A stretch of 64,000 nt of DNA, taken from assembly GCA_027924645.1 (NCBI GenBank), contig BSBN01000297.1:62001-126000 (forward strand). The letters run 5' to 3'. The notes under the pieces were generated by a model, which was given only the letters and a program-made list of their open reading frames with translations, was not told the origin of the DNA and searched no databases. The DNA comes from Cunninghamia lanceolata (taxonomy: Eukaryota; Streptophyta; Pinopsida; Cupressales; Cupressaceae). This document shows, piece after piece, positions 46,752-56,232 of the stretch (positions are counted from its first letter, which is position 1; the number at the start of each line of letters is the position of its first letter). The translations under genes and the position numbers were made by a program.

Positions 46752-49700
46752 ATGGGAGATGGAGAAGAAGAGGAGGAAATTCCTTCAAAGGTGACAAATT
46801 CCGAATTGGCAAAGATAGTGAGAGAGCAAGCAGCCAAGAACAAAAGGATGGAGGCTGAGATAGAAAAGTTGAAGAAAGACAAAGACAAGAAGAAGAAGTC
46901 AGAAGTCATCTTAGATTCAGATGAAGAGGATCAAGATGAGGAAGAAGTGCCTATGGAAGAGCCACAAGGAGGCATGTCAGAGAGACAATTCCTAGATGCA
47001 CTTGGAAAGTTGAGTAGGAAGGACACTAAGGCAGACTTACCTATGTTTCCTGGTAAGATGAATCCAGAGGAGTGCCTTGATTGGATTGAGGCAATGGAGA
47101 ACTATTTTGAATGTGAAGAAGTGGCAAAAAATCAGAAAGTGAAGATTGCCAAATCAAGAATGAAAGGGCCAGCCTTGAGTTGGTGGAATTTTATTCAAAA
47201 TGAGAGGATAGAAGATGATAGGAATCCTATCTCTACATGGAGGAAGATGGTACTTGAAATCAAGAAGCAATTTGTCCCTGAGGATTATGAGGTCAACTTG
47301 AACAAGAAGTTGCACAACTTGAGACAAAAGGACATGGACGTAAGCACCTACACAGAGGAGTTTCACAAGATGACATTGAAAGCCAAGATGCCTGAGAATG
47401 AAAAACAGAAGCTTGCAAGGTATCTTAATGGCCTCAAGTTCTCCATTCAAGATGAATTAACTCTCTTTAACCCGGAGACAGTCCATAAGTGTTTTCAAAT
47501 GGAACTGAGGATTGAGGATAAGCAGAGAAGAAAAGGGGATTTTGGCAGCAGCAGCAGAGGCAGAGGAAATCAGAATTTTAGGGGCAGGGGCAGATTTCAA
47601 AACAGAGATAATTTCTCTAGATTCCAAGGTGGCGGATCACAAGAAGGCAGCCAAGGGCAGGCTGATAAAAATAGTGCTGATAAGGGTCAGTTTAGGGGCA
47701 GAGGTAATGGCAGAGGAAGAAGTGGGGGCAGAGGTCCCAATGTGTTTACTGGAAGGTGTTTCTCTTGCAATCAGATTGGACATCAGTCCTTTAGGTGCCC
47801 GGAGAAGATGGGAAACACTGCTGCAAATCAGAAAGAAAGAAGAGTACAACTCCTTCAAGAAGAGGACTGTCAAAGCACCACAAGTTACCAAACAGCCTCG
47901 TCCAAGTCTGCAGCACCTGAGAGTGGAGAATGCATCATGTTTAATAGATCCCTCATCATGCCAGCCACCAAGGAGCAGCCCCAAAGAAACAACTTGTTCA
48001 GAACCACTTGCAAGGTGAAAGGAAAAGTTTGCAAGGTAATAGTAGATTCAGGTTCTTCTGAAAATTTGGCTTCTAATGAAATGGTGACTAAGTTAGGATT
48101 GGACAGAATGCCTCATCCTAACCCCTATAGAGTCTTTTGGCTAACCAAGGAACAACAAATTGTGGTGAAAGAGCAATGTTGGGTTGAATTCAAGATAGGT
48201 GAATATCATGATAAGGTTCTTTGTGAGATAGTGGATATGGATGCATGCCACCTTCTTCTTGGAAGGCCTTGGCAACATGACACAAGTGCCCAACATGATG
48301 GTAAGAACAATGTGATTCATTTGTCCAAGAATGGTGAAAAGTTTACAATGACTCCTTTGATTGATGATTGCAAAGAGAAAGTCATTTCTAGTTCAGTTAT
48401 GTTGGTAGGTGAAAAAGAGTTTTTGGCTAACCTCAAGGAAGAGAAAGTGCCATGTTTTGCAGTAGTCATCAAGCCCAAGTATGTGAATCCCAAGAAGGTC
48501 AAAGTGCAGCAACCTCTTAGGAGGATTGGACCAAAGGAAGTGGAAGAACTATTGGAGAAGTTTCAGGATGTGATAGCCGATGAAGGCAAGGATGCCCTTC
48601 CACCAAAGAGGGAGATTAGTCATTGCATTGATCTCATCCTTAGATCCACCCTACCAAACCAAGCAGCCTACAAGTTGACTCCAGAGCAAAATGCTGAAGT
48701 GGCAAGACAAATCCAAGACTTGTTGGATAGAGGGCTTATCAGGAGGAGTATTAGTCCATGTGCAGTACCTACAGTGCTTGCACCTAAGAAGGAAGGAACA
48801 TGGAGACTATGCACTGATTCCAGGGCCATCAACAAGATTACTATCAGGTATAGATTTCCAATGCCTAGAATAGAAGATTTAATGGATTGCTTGGGTAAGG
48901 CTAAGTATTTTACCAAGATAGATCTAAAAAGTGGTTATCACCAAATCAGGATAAGGGAAGGGGATGAGTGGAAAACCGCCTTCAAAACTAATGAAGGACT
49001 ATTTGAATGGGTTGTCATGCCTTTTGGCTTGTCAAATGCACCAAGCACCTTCATGAGATTGATGAATGAAGTGCTAAAACCTTTCCTTAACAAGTTTATT
49101 GTTGTATATTTGGATGATATACTGATTTTTAGTGACAGCAAGGAAGACCACATAAGGCATATCCATCAAGTGCTCAGGAGGCTTCAAGAGGAGAAGTTGA
49201 GAATCAATCTTGACAAATGTGTCTTCCTACAAGAAGAGTTGATATTTTTGGGGTTTGTCATCTCCAAGGGCAGCCTAAAAATGGATCCAAGTAAGGTTGC
49301 AGCCATTCTTAATTGGCCAACACCTACAACAGCCTCGGAGGTAAGGAGTTTCCATGGTTTATGCAGCTTTTATAGAAAGTTCATTAGAGGGTTTAGTGGC
49401 ATTTGTGCTCCACTTGTTGACACCATAAAAGGGGGCAAGAAATGTGTGTTTGTATGGACAAATGAGGCCAGCAAAGCCTTTGAACTGTTAAAGAAAAAAA
49501 TTTCAGAAAAACCAGTCCTAGTGCTACCTAATTTTGACAAGGTCTTTGTGGTAGAATGTGATGCAAGTAAGAGGGCTGTTGGGGGAGTCCTAAGTCAAGA
49601 TGGGAGGCCTATAGCATTCTTTAGTGAGAAATTAAATGAGGCAAAACAAAACTACTCCACCTATGATCTAGAGTTATATGCCATGGTTCAGTCATTGAGG

Positions 49701-51398
49701 AAATGGAGACACTACTTATTGCCAAAGGAATTTATAGTTTTTACTGACAACCATGCATTAAGCTTCTTGAACAGGCAGCAAAAGTTAAATCACAGACATG
49801 TCAAGTGGATGGAGTACATCCAATCATACACCTTCTCCATAAAACACAAGAAAGGAGTGGCCAATAAGGTAGCCGATGCCTTAAGCAGGAGAAATCTTGT
49901 TGTGCAAACTATTCAGTTGGAAAGTACAGGTATTCATGCCATTAAAGATCAGTATACAGCAGATGAAGACTTCAAAGAGCCATACCTATCTTGCAAGACC
50001 ATGACGGGAAGGTATAATACTGATTTTTCTGATTTTTTGTTGCAAGATGGATATCTTTTCAAGGGTAGCATGTTGTGTATCCCAAGAGGATCTGTTAGAG
50101 AGAATATAATCAGGGAAAAGCATTGTGGCAGCATGTCAGGTCACTTTGGTATTGATAAGACCCTAGAATTGGTTAGGAGGTACTATTTTTGGCCAAAATT
50201 GCCAACCGATGTAAGGAAGTTTGTTGAAACTTGTCAAATTTGCCAAAGAGCAAAGGGGCATACATCAAATGCAGGTTTATACACTCCTCTACCTATTCCT
50301 TCAAAGCCTTGGGATTCCATAAGTATGGACTTTGTACTTGGTTTGCCTAGAACAAAGAATGGACATGACAGCATTTTTGTGGTTGTAGATAGGTTCTCAA
50401 AAATGGCTCACTTCATCCCATGTAGAACCACACATGATGCCTCACACATAGCAGGTCTTTTCTTCAAGGAAATAGTCAGGTTACATGGTTTACCTTTGTC
50501 CATAATCTCAGACAGAGACCCCAAGTTCATTGGACACTTCTGGAGGACACTGTGGAAGAGACTAGGTACAAATTTGTCCTTATCATCTGCCTATCACCCT
50601 CAGTCTGATGGACAAACAGAGGTGATTAATAGGTCACTTGGCAACCTCCTAAGATGCCTAACCAAGGAGCAAGGTGCTAGTTGGGATTCAATTTTGGCTC
50701 AGGCAGAGTTCTCATACAATGACATTGTCAATAGAAGCACCGGCCTGTCTCCTTTCCAAATTGTTTATGGCACTCACCCAAGGGGTATTTTGGAACTAAG
50801 GGAGGTTAAAGGACTGGAAAATAGCAGTGCCTTGGCTGAAGACTTTGTTCAAGTCATGAAAGATGTCCATGAACAAGTACAACAGAAATTGCTGTCCACT
50901 TCTCAGAAATATAAACAATTTGCTGACAGAAAAAGAAGGGATTTGCAGTTCAAGGAAGGTGATTTAGTAATGGTTCATCTGAAGAAGGAGAGGCTCCTTG
51001 TAGGTAAACACACTAAGCTACTCATGAAGAAGATTGGGCCTTGTGAAGTGCTCAAGAAATGTGGAGAAAATGCATATAAAATCAGACTTCCGGATGGCAT
51101 TGCTTTGTCTCCAATTTTTAATGTTTCAGACCTTTATCCCTATAAAGGATCTGATCCTCAGACTGTTGTTGAAGAAGATCAAACTGATCACACACTCCAG
51201 GAACTCATTCCTTCATCTCCAAATCAGATTGAGTGCATTTTGGACAAGAGGATTGCAAAACAAACTAGAAGGCACACCTATCATGACTATTTGGTGAAGT
51301 GGCTAAACAAACCTCAGGAGGATGCCACTTGGATGAGTAGGGCAGACATTGAGAAGGCAGCTTTCACATTTGATAGCATTCCAACTCAAGAGACTTGA
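46752..51398 (+). CDS. gag-pol: Chromovirus Gag-Pol polyprotein (intact, 1548 aa)
   Basis: The start is taken at MGDGEEEEEIPSK, the first ATG after the primer site; the same frame stays open upstream into the LTR (ATG at 46659). Approximate residue positions: gag domain 90-280 (LPMFPGKMNPEECLDWIEAM), Arg/Gly-rich stretch 265-335, zinc knuckle CFSCNQIGHQSFRC 336-349, protease IVDSGSSENLAS near 430, reverse transcriptase 610-850 with YLDD near 785, RNase H from about 930 with ECDAS, ELYAMV, FTDNHA and VADALSR, integrase HHCC finger about 1123-1164, and DDE core with Asp in MDFVLG (about 1192), Asp in SDRDPKF (about 1253) and Glu in GQTEVINRS (about 1288). A GPY-like module follows, then a chromodomain (about 1493-1536, ILDKRIAK..YLVKW). 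No stop or frameshift is present and every catalytic residue I can check is there. The chromodomain probably steers insertion to marked chromatin. Confidence 0.95.
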   Translation: MGDGEEEEEIPSKVTNSELAKIVREQAAKNKRMEAEIEKLKKDKDKKKKSEVILDSDEEDQDEEEVPMEEPQGGMSERQFLDALGKLSRKDTKADLPMFPGKMNPEECLDWIEAMENYFECEEVAKNQKVKIAKSRMKGPALSWWNFIQNERIEDDRNPISTWRKMVLEIKKQFVPEDYEVNLNKKLHNLRQKDMDVSTYTEEFHKMTLKAKMPENEKQKLARYLNGLKFSIQDELTLFNPETVHKCFQMELRIEDKQRRKGDFGSSSRGRGNQNFRGRGRFQNRDNFSRFQGGGSQEGSQGQADKNSADKGQFRGRGNGRGRSGGRGPNVFTGRCFSCNQIGHQSFRCPEKMGNTAANQKERRVQLLQEEDCQSTTSYQTASSKSAAPESGECIMFNRSLIMPATKEQPQRNNLFRTTCKVKGKVCKVIVDSGSSENLASNEMVTKLGLDRMPHPNPYRVFWLTKEQQIVVKEQCWVEFKIGEYHDKVLCEIVDMDACHLLLGRPWQHDTSAQHDGKNNVIHLSKNGEKFTMTPLIDDCKEKVISSSVMLVGEKEFLANLKEEKVPCFAVVIKPKYVNPKKVKVQQPLRRIGPKEVEELLEKFQDVIADEGKDALPPKREISHCIDLILRSTLPNQAAYKLTPEQNAEVARQIQDLLDRGLIRRSISPCAVPTVLAPKKEGTWRLCTDSRAINKITIRYRFPMPRIEDLMDCLGKAKYFTKIDLKSGYHQIRIREGDEWKTAFKTNEGLFEWVVMPFGLSNAPSTFMRLMNEVLKPFLNKFIVVYLDDILIFSDSKEDHIRHIHQVLRRLQEEKLRINLDKCVFLQEELIFLGFVISKGSLKMDPSKVAAILNWPTPTTASEVRSFHGLCSFYRKFIRGFSGICAPLVDTIKGGKKCVFVWTNEASKAFELLKKKISEKPVLVLPNFDKVFVVECDASKRAVGGVLSQDGRPIAFFSEKLNEAKQNYSTYDLELYAMVQSLRKWRHYLLPKEFIVFTDNHALSFLNRQQKLNHRHVKWMEYIQSYTFSIKHKKGVANKVADALSRRNLVVQTIQLESTGIHAIKDQYTADEDFKEPYLSCKTMTGRYNTDFSDFLLQDGYLFKGSMLCIPRGSVRENIIREKHCGSMSGHFGIDKTLELVRRYYFWPKLPTDVRKFVETCQICQRAKGHTSNAGLYTPLPIPSKPWDSISMDFVLGLPRTKNGHDSIFVVVDRFSKMAHFIPCRTTHDASHIAGLFFKEIVRLHGLPLSIISDRDPKFIGHFWRTLWKRLGTNLSLSSAYHPQSDGQTEVINRSLGNLLRCLTKEQGASWDSILAQAEFSYNDIVNRSTGLSPFQIVYGTHPRGILELREVKGLENSSALAEDFVQVMKDVHEQVQQKLLSTSQKYKQFADRKRRDLQFKEGDLVMVHLKKERLLVGKHTKLLMKKIGPCEVLKKCGENAYKIRLPDGIALSPIFNVSDLYPYKGSDPQTVVEEDQTDHTLQELIPSSPNQIECILDKRIAKQTRRHTYHDYLVKWLNKPQEDATWMSRADIEKAAFTFDSIPTQET

Positions 51399-51407
51399 GT
51401 TCTGTTT

Positions 51408-51420
51408 GACAGTGGGTGTC
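51408..51420 (+). other. Presumed polypurine tract region
   Basis: GACAGTGGGTGTC directly before the 3' LTR. It is purine-rich but interrupted, so the exact tract is unclear. Confidence 0.4.
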
Positions 51421-52889
51421 TGGTGCAGGGCACCTAGGAGCAGTCTGACACCTCAAGCATTTTTTTATGCATTTTGATAAGCTATGTTTTGTTTTGATTG
51501 TATGTGTGGTAATAAGGCTTTAGCCATGTTTGTATGGTCCCTTTTGTGTGGTCAAGATGATTGAGGTGACCCTATAAACCTCAATCATGCTTAGTCCACT
51601 TGGATCCTTGTTGTGCCAATTAGGCCTAGAAGGTCTAAGGATTGGTTTTCGAGTTTTTTTTTGGTTGTTTTAATGTTTTAGTATGTTGGAAGGAGTTTGT
51701 TGATCATTTGGACTCCATTGGATGAGCCAAACAAATCAACCTCCTTGTGTTAATGCAAAACACCATAGTTGTCAAAGGTGTTATGTGTTGGGTCGGTTCA
51801 AAAACCACTTTGGGCAGTTAAATGCTGTTGTAGAAGTTGGAAACCAACTTGGATGGGTTAATATGGTGGACATCTAACTCCAGTACGAGGGAGGAAGTTT
51901 TTGTACGAAATTTGGGCACAAAATTCAAGAAAACTGACTATTTTTCGCTATTTTTCTTGCTGTGTACGGACTGTACGGACTTTTCATGTGTGAAAATGAT
52001 ATTTTTATGAAAGCTCTTGGAGTTAGGGTTCCAATGCAACTAGTTTGAGGTCTTGAAGTGGTCAGAGTCAAAAGTTATTGAATTTTCTTTCAAAACTGGT
52101 CTAGAAACCCTGTTTTCTAGGGCAGTCCCACAAATTTGGCCCTAGAATGCATTTCCACCGATGAAATTTCATGCCACTCGGTGAAATGCAGGCTAGGGGT
52201 GTATACTACTTGATTCCAAAAGCATTTTCTGAGAAAATACAGTTTACTATTTTTAATGTGATGCCCTAGGTCAAATATCTCTATGTATTTGACTGAATTT
52301 ATGCAATTTATTGTTGTATTTGACAAAACCCTAAGAGGATGAGTGAATGAATGGTGGATTTGTGTTGTTTGGGGATGGTAGAGTCATTCCAAGTTCCTGC
52401 CCCTAACCTATGCACCCAATTTTGAGCACTTGCTTTGTAACCTAGCCTAAATTGATCAATTAGGCCTAGAGACCTAGTAGGCGTTCTGGATTGCTGAAGT
52501 AGAGTTGGAGCAGGAGATTTGGAGGTTTGTTAGGGTCCCCTGAAAGGTGTTCAATTCCATCATTTTTTTGCCTATACCTTTGGGATTTTGTCAAGTTTTG
52601 TTGAGAAAACCTAGTTTGGAGGGCTAGTAGCCTTACTAGTCAAGGTATAGGTTGAAGAGTTTTGGAAAGTTGGAGATCAAACCAACTGTATAGAAGGTGT
52701 TTGTTGATCTGTATTAAGGTGTTGGAGAAGCCTTAGGGGTTGGACAATAGTCTGGACATCAAATCCTTCATATGCCTTGTATGTGCCTTTGGTTGGTTGG
52801 TTGGTTGAAGGCTAGTTGAAGTGGGTGAGTGGGCAAAGGACAATAGAGTAAACCTTTGTGCATTGCTTCCCTTGTGCCACTCTGCATCA
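51421..52889 (+). repeat. 3' LTR of the chromovirus
   Basis: 1,469 bp from TGGTGCAGGG to CTCTGCATCA, starting 22 bases after the gag-pol stop codon. Confidence 0.93.
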
Positions 52890-52894
52890 ATGTT
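52890..52894. other. Target site duplication, right copy (ATGTT)
   Basis: Identical to 45255-45259. Confidence 0.92.
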
Positions 52895-53131
52895 CCATCC
52901 TCCACCAAATCTTATCCTTTGTTCCCCTTGTGGATATGTGTCGACCATAATATAACCTTCTCTCTCCAACTGAAAAGCCTCCTTTGCAACAACCCTACTT
53001 CCTTCCACATTTGGTACTATCTCAAGACAATACCCATTATGTGCCTTCCCATGCTTTACTATCACATTGTCTTGAACCAACACTTCCAAAACTCTACCAT
53101 TGAACTCCCAAACTGCAAATAAACTGTCCAA
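52890..53131 (-). pseudogene. Minus-strand coding scrap cut by the chromovirus
   Basis: About 80 codons (LFAVWEFNGRVLEVLVQDNV, HGKAHNGYCLEIVP, EREGYIMVDTYPQGEQ) run up to the target duplication. Ignoring the insertion, the frame continues into the reverse strand of 45254-45130 (GWNMA, stop, PKVGRGKGQRPKTLQTTM). It looks like protein sequence but I do not recognise the family. Confidence 0.4.
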
Positions 53132-53194
53132 GGGGCTTCTCCCACATTCAACCTACAAAATAACATATGGGGAGCTAACCCAAACCCATTATCT
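53062..53194. repeat. Diverged direct repeat, right copy
   Basis: Partner of 44439-44572; overlaps the beginning of the minus-strand scrap. Confidence 0.75.
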
Positions 53195-53717
53195 AGAGAG
53201 CACATGCCAGTGCCAAGGGATTAAAATAGGAGAAATCTAATTATATTGTGATCATTATTTGCTAATATAATGAGTGGTATTATTTTTTTGGGTTTTTATG
53301 AAAGGATTTCTCAAAGTAAATCAATATATCATCTTTGATTTTTCCATTGTTTACTTTCTATTGTATTTTATATTATGTAAGCACTTCTCTTATAAAAAAT
53401 TATTTAAAATAGTTATTATTTCCTTTCATAAATTACAATTTGTTGTACAAATTAAATTTGTATTTTTCTAATTGGTTAAAGTTGTTCATGCTCACTATAG
53501 ACACGTCTCTCATCATTTATTGGTCATTTTAGAACATTAAATTCTTTGTAGCTTTATAAATATTTCTAATGGAATTTTATAAGGAATCACATATATGATT
53601 TTATTAAATGTTACCTATGAAATGAATACAAATCTTTTGATAGAAAGCTTGGTTATACTCACCACTCTTTTTCTCTACTAACTTGGGAATCCTTATCCAT
53701 TGACTTTACTAATAGAT
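53195..53717. other. No recognisable gene
   Basis: Very AT-rich, no motif I can support. Confidence 0.4.
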
Positions 53718-54140
53718 TATAACACACTCTTAGCAAGAATGATTGTACCTTTATTGTCATATGCATGTTTTCTAAAATTTTCATAATCATTCCATCCAAC
53801 AAAACTATATATGCTTCCAAAGTAGTTGAGTTATTTTTCAACATGTATAATATAATATTGGCTTACAACTCGCTATTAGTTCTAATTTTAGCTCAAGATT
53901 TCTTGGTCACTTTTGGAAGACCTTGTAGAAGTGTTTGGGTTCTTAGTTATAATTAGCTATGTCATTTCATGAATAAACTAATGTAGTTAATTTTTTCTCT
54001 CTTCATGCTATCTACATCTACCACGAAATCAATAAGCAATGGGATGCTTATATTCCATTGTTGTAATGTAATTACAATAGAGATCATTGTCTCTATAGGA
54101 AACTCCATTTAATATTTGTTATGGGTATTGACTCCTTACT
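53718..54140 (+). pseudogene. Fossil Ty3/gypsy integrase core
   Basis: Across shifting frames the plus strand keeps the integrase pattern in order: CMFSKIFIIIPSNKT (family form RFSKM..FIPC.K), ELFF, then RFLGHFWKTL-stop-KCLGS (about 53890-53945), LAMSFH, VVNFF, and QWDAYIPLL with YNR (about 54032-54085). Many stops and small indels show great age. A CDKVFLLFK-like scrap near 54323 may be the following GPY region. It belongs to neither the Tat array nor the chromovirus. Confidence 0.65.
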
Positions 54141-56047
54141 CCTTATGACATTTTGGTAAGTCTTCCCACAACTTCATCTAATCAACAAAAGGACACAAGA
54201 AACCATTTTTTTGTCTAATATTTGACTAAAGTCTATACACATTTTCATGATACATTATTGGAGGCTTAAGTGAAATGCAAAGATTGTGTGGTCACCATCA
54301 AGTTCCTCCACATTTTTAAATGCGATAAAGTTTTTCTCTTATTTAAATGATAACTACATCATCAACTCAAACCTAATTGGTATGCACCTCAACATTTTTC
54401 AACAAACTAGTAAAAAATTTAGTCAAGTTAGATCTTTATTCTTAGCATTGTATGTATGTGATGTTGTGAATAGGAGAGAATTTAGGCCTTAAAAGACTTA
54501 CAATTAGAAGAAAATATGGTTGTCTCTCATCCTAAGGATACCATTCAACATCTTTACCCTCCTTTATATGGATATAGTCTTCTTAATGTATGCACACACT
54601 ATTGGACACCACTTTGATACTACTAAAGGTGATGAAATATAACATCTATTTGTATCATGAAAGAATTGTAGTGAGTGTAATTATAGTACTATCATATCAC
54701 ATGTTGCAATCTTAAAAGAGACAAAGTGGTACCTTTTAAATATTTCTTTTACCTTTTGATGTTTCTTGTTGTTCCTATGGTTGAGTTCTTTATGCTATGA
54801 ATTTCTTCCTTTTCTGGCAAGTTCTTGTCTTTCTTTACTATTATCCTCTTCTTGGTGCACTTTCTTTGATGTTAAAATTTATTCCATTTTTAAATGGATT
54901 TCCATTTTCAGTGCACTTGTTCGAAGTGTTTTCTCTAAAGCAAGAGACTTCAAAATTTCAAATTTCATTTTATTAAATTTTGGATTCTTGCCTTTTGTCG
55001 TTGGTTTTAACCTTATTATAAAGCTCACTATTCAAATATTCTTCTAAGAATCTTGTGTCTACTTCCATGCTATTTTTCTTTACTTTTTAATATGGATTTC
55101 TTTTGCTAATGTCATAGCTTACATTGTGTAGATCAATGGAAATTTCTACACATTAAAGATATGTTTTCATAGTCTAATATGTGTTCCCATGTCATTCTAG
55201 ATAAAGTTGGGCTCTCTCTAGTAGAAAGAATTTGACCAAAAATATGACTTAGAATTGTGCATAATAAAGGACCAAATTGTGCATAATATAGGACTTATTT
55301 GTTGGATAATTAACTCTAAGGTTGTTATATATCCTTCAATGACATTTCCCATTATCTTGAGTGAAGCTTGTTTTAGAAATGAAGTGGAAGAAGATTGATC
55401 ACTCTCCATACCAATATCTTGGATGATGGTTCCTTGCTAATATTTAACTAATTTAATGAACCATGATCTCCTTGGATGTTGTGTCCTTTTCATCCTTTAT
55501 GGAAAAGCTAGCCATGAATCCTATAGGCATCATCAATACCTACAAAGGAAAATATTGTAGCTAAGGGGGACCAATCCCAATACAACACATGTCAAATACC
55601 AACACTTGAGTATTCCTTCAAGTTCAATCCGATATCTTGGTATGTATAGGTATCTAGACTAATCATGACACACTTGGGTTGAACACAAAGCATACCCATA
55701 GGTAAATGATTTTTTTGTTTAGACTTCTTGGATTGACTATGACATTTGAACATGAAGTTTTTATTTTTATTTTTTGTTTAAATTAGAAAAGTAGTCAAAC
55801 TAACATTTAAAAGCATTAAAAAGGTGAATACAAACCCTAAACAAATAATCTCACCTTTTTTTTTGTCAAAGAAAATGGCATATTATATGTCATTGCACAC
55901 TTGTGTATTGTTTAGGTCTTTTATAATCCTACACCACTACAAGTGCCAAATTGGTAGCAAGATGATTAAGGGCTTACTACAAAGAGGACTATTAGATTAA
56001 AGGTAAGTTTCTTTTTTGTTTTTAAAATTTTTTTCTATAGTTTGTTT
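54141..56047. other. No firmly recognisable gene
   Basis: AT-rich. The minus strand of about 55000-54750 reads like a Lys/Glu-rich low-complexity protein (KVHQEEDNSKERQELARKG) but is too short and broken to name. Confidence 0.4.
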
Positions 56048-56062
56048 CCAAATTTTAATCTT
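56048..56062. other. SINE target site duplication, left
   Basis: CCAAATTTTAATCTT, repeated with one mismatch at 56218-56232. Confidence 0.8.
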
Positions 56063-56144
56063 TTTTTTGAATAAGTGCCTGGTAAACTTTTTTAACGTGA
56101 CCGGTGATGCTGGAACGACACGCCCTCCAACTCCACGTGGATGA

Positions 56145-56158
56145 GGGGAGACTGGACC
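56145..56158 (-). promoter_or_regulatory. B box of the SINE
   Basis: Minus strand GGTCCAGTCTCCCC, compared with the consensus GGTTCRANTCC. Confidence 0.55.
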
Positions 56159-56187
56159 TTGTGACCTCCTTACCTGTGACAGGAATA

Positions 56188-56204
56188 CTTAGCCAATCAA
56201 GCCA
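56188..56204 (-). promoter_or_regulatory. A box of the SINE
   Basis: Minus strand TGGCTTGATTGGCTAAG, compared with the consensus TRGCNNAGYNGG. Confidence 0.55.
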
Positions 56205-56217
56205 GGGCCCCCGCCCT

Positions 56218-56232
56218 CCAAATTTCAATCTT
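56218..56232. other. SINE target site duplication, right
   Basis: CCAAATTTCAATCTT; 14 of 15 bases match the left copy. Confidence 0.8.

Larger units (their letters stand above)
45260..52889 (+). mobile_element. Complete chromovirus (Ty3/gypsy), potentially autonomous
   Basis: A 7,630-bp element with paired 1.47-kb LTRs, ATGTT target duplications, tRNA-iMet primer site, one long gag-pol frame and a C-terminal chromodomain. By hand the LTRs differ at about 22 positions plus one single-base length difference (about 1.5%), so it inserted well after the Tat array formed. The RT (GDEWKTAFKTNEGLFEW, MPFGLSNAPSTFM) is most like the Reina/Galadriel-type chromoviruses I know, but I cannot place it without a tree. 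Confidence 0.93.
56063..56217 (-). mobile_element. tRNA-derived SINE
   Basis: A G+C-rich ~155-bp island in AT-rich DNA. On the minus strand the 5' part has an A-box-like TGGCTTGATTGGCTAAG (56188-56204) and, 30 bp later, a B-box-like GGTCCAGTCTCCCC (56145-56158), the two internal RNA polymerase III promoter elements of tRNA-derived SINEs. It ends in an oligo-A (plus-strand TTTTTTT at about 56061-56068). The 15-bp flanking duplications are typical of LINE-machinery insertion. The B box departs from GGTTCGAGTC in a way that CpG decay would explain. The family cannot be named here. Confidence 0.8.

Noticed and set aside
45955..52326. Matching minus-strand 69-codon ORFs at 45955-46164 and 52117-52326
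   Set aside because: They lie in the two LTRs of the chromovirus, so their similarity is due to LTR duplication.
54766..55047. Plus-strand hydrophobic ORF resembling a membrane protein
   Set aside because: The opposite strand reads as a Lys/Glu-rich low-complexity protein remnant, so the hydrophobic frame is probably its shadow.
56063..56217. Functional tRNA gene
   Set aside because: A- and B-box-like sequences are present but no cloverleaf can be drawn. The unit is too long and has an oligo-A tail and target duplications.
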